Assembly (NCBI GenBank): GCA_033557835.1
Contig: JAWQRO010000333.1
Coordinates: 1 to 42,662, forward strand
From: Helochares maculicollis
Lineage: Eukaryota; Arthropoda; Insecta; Coleoptera; Hydrophilidae
Reading direction: 5' to 3'
DNA: 42,662 nucleotides
Shown here: positions 1-11,650 of the stretch, in pieces
Position numbering within the stretch: the stretch's first letter is position 1
Layout of the letters: each line of letters begins with the position of its first letter
The notes under the pieces: generated by a model
The model's database searches: none
Seen by the model: only the letters and a program-made list of their open reading frames with translations
Told to the model about the DNA's origin: nothing
Program-made: the position numbers and the translations under genes

Positions 1-114
1 TCTGACGATGCTTCTTATTAAAACGAAGCGAAACCGTTAAGACTAAAAGCTAAATAAACATCTATAGCTACCAAATAGCGTTTAATTCATAAAATTAACA
101 TCAATCAAATAAAA
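1..114 (+). repeat. 3' terminal segment of a Penelope-like element (copy 1, cut by the window edge)
   Basis: This stretch is clearly homologous to 11539-11634, which follows a Penelope-like GIY-YIG endonuclease fragment, so it is read as the 3' end of a second plus-strand copy whose body lies left of the window. It starts at the core CTGACGA, continues through a short stem (GCTTC at 11-15 paired with GAAGC at 26-30) into GAAAC, and then shares the GTTAAGACT and AAATAGCG blocks with the other copy. It carries an extra stretch between GTTAAGACT and AAATAGCG and runs into an AT microsatellite near 137-155. The upstream strand of any stem I is outside the window. Confidence 0.7.
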
Positions 115-3100
115 TACGCTATAAAAAATACAATAATTATATATATATATATAGTATGTATATAGTATATGATTTAAGTAATTGTTAGTAGGTCCATGTC
201 AAGCTAAAAAATGCCATAGTTTTGTATCGTTTTTATAAACTATCTACTCTTTTAACTTGAGAAGAATTGTATTCAGCTCTTTGTTATGAAGTTAGTCATA
301 ACTACGAATTTAATAATTAAATTGTACATTGTCGTTGCATTATAATTGATTTCGTTTGATACCTTTTGAATTAAAGAAACCACTTGTTCGGTATAAATAT
401 TTTATAAAAATTAAAAGTTCTAATTGTTTAGCCACTAAAACGAGATTTGTCATCTTATAAATGCTAGAAACTATGATATCTCATAAATTGCATGTGTAAT
501 TAATTTCTTTGTATAGTTAATGAGCTTCTATGTTTTATGAATTTCTTTGCGCTTCTTTGATATTCGCTGCAATTATCTCTTTACGTTTGGAAGCGTACAG
601 TTGATATCTTTGCACATCCATAATTGAATCATTTTTTTCTGTTATGCATTTAGTATCGTTTACTTTCACCAGATGATAAAAGCCGAACGGTTATTTTAAA
701 TTTAAGAAACTTATAAAATCGTGTTGTGTATAATTAAATCAACTACTTTTACTGCAGGTAGAAAATTCTTCAATTGAAAGTCATATGAAAACTTAAATGA
801 AACACGCACGAAACTAATTTTCACATTCCACTAAATATCACAGCTAAAATCTTTTTTATTTTAAAATGAAAAATCGCTTTAATGTTTGAAACATCAAAAT
901 ATTTTCAACGAAAAATTGCGTTTGCAAATGTTAATAATAATACTTTAAGCTTTGAGAATAACGACTATATACATACCACGATAATAATGTTTCGAAATGA
1001 CTCAACGCTCCAGGCAGTTTTAACTATATCGTTTGTATTTGATGCTATCTTGTCTGAAGATCACCAAGACAATAGGGAAATCAAATATCGTGAGTTTTAT
1101 AACAAACTTACTGCAATATTAATGCAGACCAAATGCCGGAACTGCGTTATTAAAGTGCATATTCGGATTTAGAATGGTAGCATATTTCCAGGATGCGGCA
1201 AAGACATAATTAAGCAACAATAATTGTGATAATCTTCGTAGGAAGGTTTAATGATATGGCAGTTTGTACAACGATTATTTAACAGTGTAGTGTTAGGTTT
1301 AATATTATAATTATCAAGCAAGAGAACCAATTTCTGCAGAGCTTTATTTTGCAAAAGTCACGACAACCTTGTCATGCGAATAATAGTTCTTTAATTTTTC
1401 TAGCTTCATTATTCTAGGTTATCAATTTGGTTCTTTATGAGCCATGCTACATTTTATTAATTTAGAAATGTTGAGTTTCTGTGATCTGCCCAAAATATAT
1501 CAGCCATTCCCTCGATTCCCACTTAAATTCTGTTCGCCCAAAATTTTCGATAACCATGTAAATTATAATAGAAATCACCCACCTATTTATAATATCATGT
1601 TAAATAAAATGATCTAATAAACATAAACAATAATTATGCACCTACACAACAATATTGGGTGCAGCTAAAGAAGTAACTGTTAAGTTATGATCCAATTGTT
1701 TCCACGTAATTAATTGCACGATATAGTTTTGTGTATATGGAATCATGATTTTAAATTACTATATTTCATAATGTAGTTGAATTCATTTACTTACTAAAAC
1801 TGACATGCTCCAAATGCGGCGGTAAGCTTCAGTGCCTGCCTAGAAATATCGTGCTCTTCTCCTCAGAAGGTAACGCTTTGTTGCAATAATATAAAAACTC
1901 GTATTGTGTTACTCTTCAGGAAACGAAACAATATAATTCTAAGTGTTTAGAAAATGCTTTCGCGATTGTTATTATTCCCGCTAAAATCAGTCAATCCTCA
2001 TAATACACTGGAAAAAAGAAATGGTGTAGATTATGGTAATTATCTAACACTTAAGATGAACTTCAGATTACGATATGGCAGATAATTATTAATAAACGGA
2101 ATAATTAAATTTATGAGTGAGGAAACTGCTCTACTTTCCTTTTAGAACTTTTATCAAATGTCGTCTGCTTCTAAACTATTTCAGATGTTAATTAGGTTCT
2201 GCAACTGTTTTCATTTTATAAATCTTATACTTAGAACTAAGACGTTTTTTAACATATCTTTTTATAGCGATTTGATTTGATGGCGTAGGTGTTTCGCTCG
2301 TTTCAGCACATATCATTTATTTTACATAATTTCTCGACAGCACATGTTATGTACCTAACGTGACTTCCTGCGTTGTAATTATCCAACATAGTTTACTTTA
2401 CAATCCATAAAATATCGATCTACTACTTAAACACTAGTGAATACAGAAACTTCATAATCAGGATCACAAAACAGCATTTGTGGTCATTTGGTTGGTGGGT
2501 GCTAAATATATAAAATGCAAAGAGAATTATATACGTTAAGTAATCAATTAATTATAAAAAAAACTTGTTCCAGATTTTCCGATTCTATATGAAATTATCA
2601 TTAACTATATTCTTTACTATTGAGCTTGTTCCAAAACAAAAGTGTGCTTAAATTGTTTAAATTTGTGTTACATTTGTGTTTCTTACTCGAAGAGTAGAGT
2701 AGAGAAACTGCATTTGTTAACAATTTGATAAACTACTGCTGTGACACATAGAATGTAAAACGCAAATTTAAATATGCCCATTTCGTGCAGAACTAATTTT
2801 AACCTACAAGTATATGCAAATGTTTAATATAAATGAAGTGTTTATTTGAATATTTCTACGTTTATTCCTTTTTAGATTGCTTTTTGCGATTACAAATTAT
2901 AAAACTACATTCCTCAATTATATATGTTCTAGTCCTTTTTAATATTTTCAGCAAATATTTCCGCCAACCTAATAAATATCTTTTCTGAAAAATCATCTTT
3001 TTAATATAAGTCAACGTTTTTGAATTCTCTCTTGCAGTTCTTCAGCAGTATTTGCATGCCTTGCCCAATATTTTAATAAATATTGCCGAAAAGAACGAAA

Positions 3101-6100
3101 TGGTGTATAAATTGATTGTAACTATTTTTAATGAACCATCAATAATATATACAAAACAGAGTGTTTTGATTGACTCATCGACGCATATCCACTACCAAGT
3201 TGAAGAAATTTCCTTTTTTATGAGAGTGAAAATGGGATTGTATGTGTTAATAATGACTCATACAAATCAAAAAATGCAATACATATAAAAATTAAATTTT
3301 TAGAGTCTATGTTCAATATTTAGACACGTATATTTACCCAGTATTCATAAATTATTTAACAAAAAGGTCAATAACGGCTTAAAATTTTGTTCCTTCGAGA
3401 AACACATATCTTCAAAACCACAGATGTTATTGACAAGAAACTATCTATGTATATTCTTCTATAAAAGAAATACATGTTTTAAGTAATTTTTCGAAAATTC
3501 AATTAATATTAAGGTGAGAGATAGTTTAATTGATGTACCTGTATCTCAAATACGGTTGATGCTGCAGATGAGAAAATTGAAATTAAGATTTTGCTTCAAA
3601 ATTAGAAAAATACATCTCGTATGATATTTTTAAATAAAAATGCCCATAACTGTCAAGATATACATCGCTTTTCTATGTTCCTTCAATTGAAGGGGGTGTA
3701 TACAAAATAGGGTATCTTAAAACTAGTGATGAAGTGTTAAAACTTCTAAACTAAAGACAGTCTTGCTTCACATTTGTCAAATTAACTTCGCTTATCAAAA
3801 TTTTAAAATGACGAAACATTTTTTAAAATTTATGTGACAGTACTTGAAACGAGCAAAGCACTTCATCTGTCATCTTCTGGTCCCGAGGAGCTTTATGAAA
3901 GCAATTGTTAGACCATTTTTCTAGGGCCCTCTGTTTTTGCCTACATGACCACTTTATCAATATTTATGCAGCGTATTTTAATGTAAATATATTTAATAAA
4001 AAATAACACTTGCAAAACATGCAAAATATTTGTCATGCAATAACATCTTACTCCATTGTGTTTTTTGGAAGATTAATCAAATTAAGCAAAAACGGAAGAA
4101 AAAAGTTGAGCAATAGAGCAATTTTATCAACCACTTATATTTTGAATACGACCCCGACAGTGGTATTAGAGCACCCCTAGCTAAAATTCTTTAAGCACAA
4201 GCACTTTGTCTAATAAAAGTTTCCCGCAAAATATCTAGTTTGATGTTTAGAGGCAAGTCTTTTGATACAGGATCTCATGAAATATGTTCTTATGTGTGCC
4301 AAGTTTAAGTTTTAAATAAAAAATGGGAATTCCATTACTAAACAGATATTTCTAGTGTACAGCCTCTCTAGAAGAAGATGACGATTCACTTGAAAAGTTT
4401 CTGTTGGTTGGTTTTCCGAATTACTGCTCAAAATTTGTAAAATAATGTCTACGTTATCAATGAATGTCTTATGAGTATTATAAAAAAGTCCAAATAGAAA
4501 TCTTTGGTTCTGCTGATTATTTCTCTTACATTATGAATATAATCTATGGTACTGAACTCAATTCGGAAGCCCGCCTGTTCCCTTTTGTCAACACTTCATA
4601 TATCACTGGCAGCAAGCCTATTGTGCAGTAATTTCTAGTGTCTTCTTATTTACTTACAAGAGTGACGCTCTAGTATGTCAGGTTATGGAGTCTTTCTTAG
4701 AATGGTTAAAAAGTCACGAGGAAGCAACGTCTTGATGGTTTTGAGCCACAAGTTAATACTTCCTTTAATGTATTATCAAAACATTTTTTCGAAAGAGATC
4801 AAGATCTAAAATATAGTATTTTATATGCTTATTTACTGACATTAGGAAGCGAAGTTGAAAAAGAATTAGATAGCACAAGAAATAGCTTTACGAACTGTAA
4901 TGGACATTCATGGGTCGTTTGTTAATACGTCGGCAATTTTAATGAGCATACTGGATAACGATCAGTCCTTCGATATGGTCAAAATAAGGCGTTTACAAGA
5001 AAAGGCATTTCGTGTCTGCTATAGTCCTTGATAGTCATCGACCTCATGTAGATCCTTCATAACGAAGGAAGAGAAACTATTGAGTATGGCGTTGACCTAG
5101 ACGGTATACTTTAAATGGAAAAATTATGTCATTTCAGGTCGAATATGGACTATTGTGTTATTAACTTTTAAAACAACAATGCTAATAGTAGAATGGTTTT
5201 GACATAGTTTTAAACTGACTCTTCAAGACAAAACTTCAGCTTCACTTATCTCATATAGTTTTATTCGAGAATTTTTCAAAATAGTAGTCTCATTTTATCT
5301 CAGCTATAATAAAATGCACTGCTTCGTTGCACTCTTGAGTTAGTATGTAACTACAAAACATATTCTAACGTAAACACCGATGAACTTCTCTGTGGACGAA
5401 TTTACTCTGCAATATTCTAAATTTAAAGCAACAAATTCTATGTTTGTCTGCTTCAGAAGATATTGTATTCGAACTGTTTTTAAATTACATCCATAACTAT
5501 TCATATCAACTAAAATCTACACAGCCAAACTAAAGCTCGGAGCAGGATCAATAATGAACATTTACGGAAAGAACGTAATAACAAGATTGTTCTTAAGGTA
5601 ATCAATACGCGGTTGTTGAATTTCAAATATTTCACTCCAGATGACGTGTCCGTTATAAATTTTCCAGAAAAAGCTACATTTCCATTTTCTAAAAATACTA
5701 TATTCGTCCTTTGATAACGATTTGTTATTCTTTTTGATAAAACTTGACCTTTAAATCTGGTTTCTCAGCCATTACTTATTAATATTTCATATTCACTGTT
5801 CACGATCATGTATAAACTAAGAAATACATTTATATTATTTCATCGAGAATTCAATATAGGCGTAAAAACCACTGCCAATGTTAATTCTATGCTTATAGCT
5901 TTATTGATTTTCCGATTACTTTCAAAACAATATATCAATAATCTTTTAATGCCCTTTTGATGATATTCCCACGATAATTGCTAATTCGTAGGTGTAATAT
6001 AAACTACATGAGCTTCCAACAAACAATTATCAAAATGTAATAGAAAAAACCTTTAATATCAAACTCTTTCAAGCTGAGTGAAACGTAAGGTTTATTTAAT

Positions 6101-9100
6101 TTTAATACACCCCAAGAAAAGATTTACACCAGGATGAAAAGATCAATTGAATCATAATATTTGTCTTCGGTAAGGCTTATTTTAATGAAATAAAAAGAAG
6201 CAACTTTATAAATGTAGATTTAAATACCATAGCGTGATAATTCCTTAACAAAAGTAATGAGAATTTAATCTTTCAAGTTCAAATTACCCGTATAATTCAT
6301 TTGTAAACCACACTTTATTTTGTGTCATACAATCTCATTTTCGCTTATATTTCACGCTTATTGCTTTCATTCTAAAAATCTGCAAACATTAATATCTTTC
6401 GTTGGCATGCAATATTTGGTAGGAGGAAAATCGTTACCACTTCGAAGAAACAAAAGACCAAAGAAAAATACTCATGAATCAACGGTAAAATGTTAATTTG
6501 CATTACATCAATGATGACGTCACAATATAACGTCTACAAACAAAACATTTTGAAACTTATATTCCATTAAGTTGGTGGTTTGAAAGTTTCTTTGTTTAAT
6601 CCTACATAGCCAGAAAATGGTAACATAAAATAATATATTGCCTAATCTCTACACTTATTGTTAAAATAAGAACAGTTTATGGTTTAAAGATATACCCTGT
6701 CTCATTTTCTTAGTAGTTTACTATTAAAAAATTATACTCTTAAGGTAGTAAAAATTTTCAGTCGTTCTTGAACTCGAATAATTAGTATAATTTCTGGCCG
6801 TGCACCTACAGTTTATGCGAATTATGTTACTGATCCAGAAGTTTGATAAACTATCGGCACGATAAACGAGTATATTTATAAATTTGCGCCTTGAGAATAT
6901 GAAGCATTATGTTAATTCCTGTGTTGCTACATATGTACCTGTTCAAACGCTAGTGTGTGAAATACTCCAAGAAATCATTTTCAAATACTATATCGTAGTT
7001 TATTTAAAAATAGAATCAGTTGTACTGTTGCTGTTTGACAAAGTGTTTAAGTTTTTGATTTAAATTAATTTCATTTTGCTACGCTTTGTGCGCCTTTTCA
7101 TTTTTAAAAATTTTATGATATATAAATTAATCAACTTATTTAAGTATGCTTTTTTTAATAAGATAATGATTGATACAAAGCAAGTAATTTTAAATTGAAG
7201 ACGAAGGGACCATTAAATTTATTTATTATACATTAGTTTGTTAATTTTAAATCATTTCTTTTGAAAGAAAAATGAAAGTAATTGAAAATTATTAAAACCT
7301 TTCTCTAATTGCAAAAAAATATATTTTTTATTTAGCAGTATATATGTTCTTGTTGCGTTTTAATTTAATATGTGCGTCAATGTTTAGTAACTCCATTAAA
7401 TTTAAAGATGCATGTTTGCTTGTTGCAGTGTGTTATAAAACAGCATTTATATCAAAATTACTTAAAAATTGATTTAGCTAATGAGTTGCACAAATCATTA
7501 AGTTCTCAATTGCTGCAACCTTTTCTTATTAAAACAGCAATCTGCATAGTATGTATTGCATTTTTGCAGCTTAATAACATTGTAAAGTTTTAAATTTTAC
7601 GCATAATGCTAATTTTTCCGTGATTATAATGCATCAACTTTGAATAGGAAATTTAAATATGGAGATTACAATTTAAAGTAATAATAAAGACATGTGGTTT
7701 ATCGAATTTATATGAACTCGTATTACTGAAATTATAGTGTATGACAAATGATGGCTTAACACGAATCGGCTTATAATGAAAAGCCGGTGGAAAAATTAAG
7801 TTTATTCTATAGAAAAGTATCTTAATAAGCGAAAGAATTACCATTCTTAATTTTACACAACATTTTTGCACTCTGGGCGGAAGTATACCTTACGAAAATA
7901 ACATAAATATTTACATTGTTCCAAAGCAAATTACTTTTAAATTGAATCATTTTGTAATAATACATATTTTATAATATATGTTTTTAATATTTGGGGCATG
8001 ATTTTGCCAAACTACCTGCATTTATAAAAATGTTTCTATAAATTATACAGTCGTTTTAAAATGTTTAAGTTATTTACATGCCTTTAACCTATTTCAAGTT
8101 TTGAAATTATTTATATAGAATATTCATGTGCTTTTGGACGTACTAACATTTACAAATAAGTAGGGTAAATGGAAATCTAATACTAATAAGAAATTGGCTA
8201 AGAGACGTTCTATACAGTTTTATTGATGTAGTTAGAAAAACAATATTTTTTCTCACAATTGGGGCAACTTCGATTTTATTGGAAAACATTGGACCCACTA
8301 ACTGCATATATATCAAGTTTTTACATTTTACCTACTTCCGTGGTCATGAAAGGGGATTTCGGTACATAAAATCAGACTACGATCTAAGATCAAAAGCGAA
8401 CCAATAGCACGATAACCTCGATTAAGGAACATTTATTTAGAACTCAAACGTTTCTCAGCTTTTCAGTTATGTAAAAAATATAGTTCGTTACAACGCAAAA
8501 TGAAGTATTACTGATGAATGTAAGGAAAAGGAATTGTTGCGTGAAATTTTTAATATTGCTAATAATAATTGCTTATTTTGGTGAACACAACAGCAGTGAC
8601 ATAATACTATAATTATTTGATAGCTTGAGATGTTTCGTTCTATATATTTTTAAAGAATTTCTGTTTGATTAAATTAATTTCACGTTGCATAACAGTAAAT
8701 AGAAATTTGTGCTTCAGCAAATTTTATTGTGCACTTTTGTTTTTCAATTGTTTCTAAAAAAATGATCTGCGGCATTATTTTTATAGATTCGTATGTCTTT
8801 GCTCAATCATGATTCAAGTTAATTTTGAGTATTAGTTTTCCAACAACGCAACAACTCTTTATATAATTGAGAAGACCTAATACATCTATTGATAAATAAG
8901 GGGAGACTACTAATCAACGTCAAAATTTACTATAAAAATGTAAATATCAACTTGTTATAGTAATTTTACATAATTATTAAAGTTATACGTATTAATGGGG
9001 GAAACTGGACTTTATTTGCTCATTGGCTTAATATGAAAATGTAGTTTATCATTTAAAATCATGCGGACTCGAAATTCATTTACTTAGACAAGATTATATA

Positions 9101-9560
9101 GAATACATAGTAATGTGTAAAAATAAAAGCTTGTCTAGAAGAACTGTAAGGAAAATTTATAAAGTTTTAAAATATTGCATTTCATTCTGTTCTGAAATGC
9201 TATCCATGAGCATAATAAAATTGCTTACACGACAATTTGTGCTACAAATTCACATTTTCTTCTTAATTAAATGGCATTCAGCTTCTACCTCCAATGAAAA
9301 AACTTCAACAATGCAGATTGTGACTATAGCATTTTTTGATAGTTTAATTTAAATGTTACTAATAATTTCTCAAGTATTTCTAACAATAGCAAAATATATG
9401 AGGCTGAGGTAAAATTCCATTTATCTAAAACTCTACTATTCCAGATAAGTAAAATGTAACCACGTATATTCCGTTTCTCATCAACTATGCTTCAATAAAC
9501 ATTCTATAAATCTATTCTTCCTGTATGTTTTAATTTTTGCTTTTGTAATTACATACTACT
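115..9560. other. AT-rich stretch with no gene recognised
   Basis: I see no gene with protein-level similarity I can name in this 9.4 kb. The longest open frames (882-1172, 3052-3288, 7372-7593, 9113-9352) are under 100 codons, have low-complexity or AT-driven composition and lack flanking splice or homology support. An AT dinucleotide run lies near 137-155. A segment around 4560-5060 is slightly richer in G and C and may be an old retroelement, but no frame gives a convincing motif. Confidence 0.55.
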
Positions 9561-10550
9561 TGGTTGTTCATAAAGTGTTGGGGGTCGATAAGAAAGGAAG
9601 TTGCTACTAGCCTACATTTTTTGTTATGTTGGTATACTCTACATATGGATGTATGTAAAGTTTCATTTCCATCTATCAGTTCATTCTTTGTTTACAAGCC
9701 ATTAAGTATCGACGTGTCGCAGTATTTTTTACAATGGGAAAATCAAGTAACGTGCAGTGATTGAATGTTTATTTTTGGAAGATTTAAAAGCGAAGGAAAT
9801 TTATGAACGAATGTTAAAAGTGTGTAAGGACTCCTTGGCTTCAATAAGTACAGCAGAAATATGGGTTGCTAAATTTATACGTGGTCGTACAATCTTTGAA
9901 GACGATCCACGTCAAGGACGTCCACAAACAGCAACAATACTAGAAATAATACAAGATATCGTATTGAAAAAGCATCGATTGCTGGGAACCTGATTTTTCG
10001 ACTCAGAAGCGAGTTCGTGTATACAAATCGGTCAAGAAGGTGTTAGCATCAGTTTTTTGGGATGGGCAAGGAATTTTGTTAGTGGATTATTTGCAAGCTG
10101 GAAAAACATTAAATTCTAAACATTATTGTAACCTTTTAGACCAGATTAAGAAAAAGTCATGAAAAAAGACCCGGTTTGCAGAGTAAAAAAATACTTTTTC
10201 ATCAGAACAGTGCACCGTGTCACAAACGTATTTTGACAATGGCTAAAATCCATGAATTAAAGTTCGAATTATTGGAGTATCCACCATATTTACTACCGAC
10301 TTTCTTCTATTTCCAGACCAGAAAATTCATGCGTGGAAAGTGATTTTCATCAAATGATGAGGTCATGATAGATGCGGAAGCGTATTTCGTAGCCCTTCCA
10401 GATTCTCACTTCAGAGATGGAATTCATAAATTGGGATCTCGTAGGAACAAGTGTATTGATGTTCAGGGAGACTATAGTGAATAATAAAGTGTATTTCAAA
10501 CAATAAAATTCTGTTTTTCTTATCGAACCGCAAAAGTTATTGTACATATT
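9561..10550 (+). mobile_element. Internally deleted mariner-like element with degenerate terminal inverted repeats
   Basis: The ends form imperfect inverted repeats: the block TCGATAAGAAA at 9585-9595 recurs inverted at 10516-10526, with looser matching out to both ends. A full mariner of this type is about 1.3 kb; this copy is about 1 kb. The inside reads as the N-terminal helix-turn-helix part of a mariner transposase, then, after a gap of roughly a hundred residues, as its catalytic C-terminal part. The retained transposase resembles the mellifera/cecropia type. The copy is dead and looks non-autonomous: early stop, several frameshifts and the internal deletion. Confidence 0.85.
9734..10486 (+). 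pseudogene. Mariner transposase pseudogene (DD34D type), deleted and frameshifted
   Basis: The probable start ATG is at 9734, but the frame is lost and a stop (TAA at 9748) lies just upstream of the conserved stretch. From 9751 to 9990 the translation is mariner-like: RAVIECLFLEDLKAKEIY followed by a WVAKFIRGR motif and DDPRQGRPQTAT, the linker between the two helix-turn-helix subdomains. From about 10006 the frame shifts to the catalytic half, with KVLASVFWD near 10037. The block around the second aspartate (10200-10230) has become an SAPCHK-like motif in place of the usual DNAPCHK. The C-terminal tail near 10340-10486, with DSHFRDGIHKLG and then GDYSE plus stop, is recognisable in another frame. 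The first catalytic aspartate region is missing, so no active enzyme can be made. Confidence 0.85.
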
Positions 10551-11100
10551 ATTATATACCGTTGAATATATTTTCCAGCATAACCTTATATGATTTGTAA
10601 AATTATCACTAACAAGATTGCCAACAGATTAGTTCTTACATACTTTCAAATTTTTACTGGTAATATTTATCTATATCCAAGAAATTTAAACTCGTTTTTC
10701 TTCAAGTTAATAATTAATGTTTTAACTGACCAGTACAGCTTTTGTAGATAAGTACAAGTACAAATAAGTACAAACTATTGAACTATTGAAAAATAATTAT
10801 TAAAGTAACAAATTATGGGCAACATTTGAATAAATGCAAGTATATAATAATATTTAATCATTATTTATCAAACTAGAATATTCATAGTAATATCACTAAC
10901 AGTTTGAGAATTTTCATATATCGCTTCAAGATATGGTTCTGTAAAGTCGTGAAAGTATATGTAAAAAAGTATAAGTTTTTTTTGTGCACTGATAAAAACA
11001 AAATTTTATTAATATGCAAGGATTGTAAAGTATTCACAAATCCTAACACAAAACCTGATAAAGCTTGATGACACTTTTAATCATAAACACCTTAAAATAT
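10551..11100. other. AT-rich spacer between the mariner and Penelope-like remnants
   Basis: I see no gene, RNA gene or recognisable transposon domain in this stretch. Confidence 0.5.
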
Positions 11101-11110
11101 TTGCCATGTA

Positions 11111-11460
11111 ATGAGTAGTATAGTTTACAAAATTAATTGCAAGGAATGCAATAAAAACTATATTGGAAATACGTCCCAACAACTCAAAAATAGAATAAAC
11201 CAACATAAATCAGACACAAATATTAAAACAAACAGCACAGCTTTAGCAAAACACGCCAATGAAAAAAAAATCATTCGTTCGACTACGAGAACACGAAAAT
11301 TCTAGAGATTGAAAACAACACAAGGAAACGTCTTCTATTGGAAATCCTTCACATACAAACAGAAGAAAATGCCTGCAACAGCAAGAAAAACATTGCCGAC
11401 CTACCACCAGAATACGAAGCCATACTTACTACAAAAAAAACACAGAAGGCACTAAAGTAA
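11111..11460 (+). pseudogene. GIY-YIG endonuclease domain of a Penelope-like element (one frameshift)
   Basis: The open frame begins with SSIVYKINCKECNKNYIGN. It has the paired Y-K-I and Y-I-G motifs of GIY-YIG nucleases and the two-cysteine insert typical of Penelope-like elements. QQLKNRINQHKSD follows and supplies the conserved arginine. After HANEK the frame breaks in a run of A near 11262-11270. The downstream sequence in the next frame is again clearly protein-like, with KILEIENNTRKRLLLEIL and a stop at 11458-11460. In the element this domain nicks target DNA for insertion. The upstream reverse transcriptase is missing, so this is a fragment. Whether the one-base shift is real or a sequencing error in a homopolymer cannot be told here. 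Confidence 0.82.
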
Positions 11461-11529
11461 CCAAAACAACTAATTGGTTACCAGTAAATAAAATGTTTGT
11501 TTACAAACAATCAACATAAAATAAATAAA

Positions 11530-11582
11530 AACGTCACTTCTGACGATGTTTCTTGTTAAAATGAAGCGAAACTGTTAAGACT
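11530..11582 (+). ncRNA. Hammerhead-like ribozyme motif in the Penelope-like 3' end
   Basis: Seen: CTGACGA (11540-11546) fits the hammerhead core CUGANGA. A 5 bp stem follows (GTTTC 11548-11552 with GAAGC 11563-11567, closed by a 10 nt loop). Then comes GAAA (11568-11571), a minimal C-N-G turn and GTT, a possible NUH cleavage triplet. CTT before the core can pair with AAG after the triplet as the base of stem I. Known: Penelope-like elements often carry minimal type I hammerheads in their terminal repeats. Problems: one extra U lies between the core and stem II in both copies, and stem III is almost absent. Activity is therefore uncertain. Confidence 0.45.
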
Positions 11583-11650
11583 CAAAGCAAAATAGCTACT
11601 AAATAGCGCTTAATTCTTAATATTAACACCAATTATATATATATTATTAA

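Larger units (their letters stand above)
11101..11650 (+). mobile_element. 5'-truncated Penelope-like retroelement
   Basis: This is the 3' part of a Penelope-like element: a GIY-YIG endonuclease domain (11111-11460), a short 3' untranslated part, and a terminal segment (11539-11634) shared with the left end of the window. It ends in an AT-rich microsatellite at about 11633-11645. The reverse transcriptase domain, which should lie upstream, is absent, which fits the 5' truncation usual in target-primed insertions. The endonuclease frame is well kept apart from one shift at an A run, so this copy is probably younger than the Bel/Pao and mariner remnants nearby. Confidence 0.82.

Noticed and set aside
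3052..3288. 78-codon plus-strand open frame
   Set aside because: No homology, no neighbouring exons with matching splice sites, AT-driven composition; expected by chance in DNA like this.
4560..5060. Possible reverse transcriptase fragment (a RTVMDIHGSFVNTS-like stretch near 4890-4930)
   Set aside because: It faintly resembles RT motif A, but the flanking blocks are absent in all frames, so it is not reported as a feature.
11540..11582. Strict type I hammerhead assignment
   Set aside because: The extra U after CTGACGA and the nearly missing stem III do not fit the strict consensus, so only a hammerhead-like motif is claimed.
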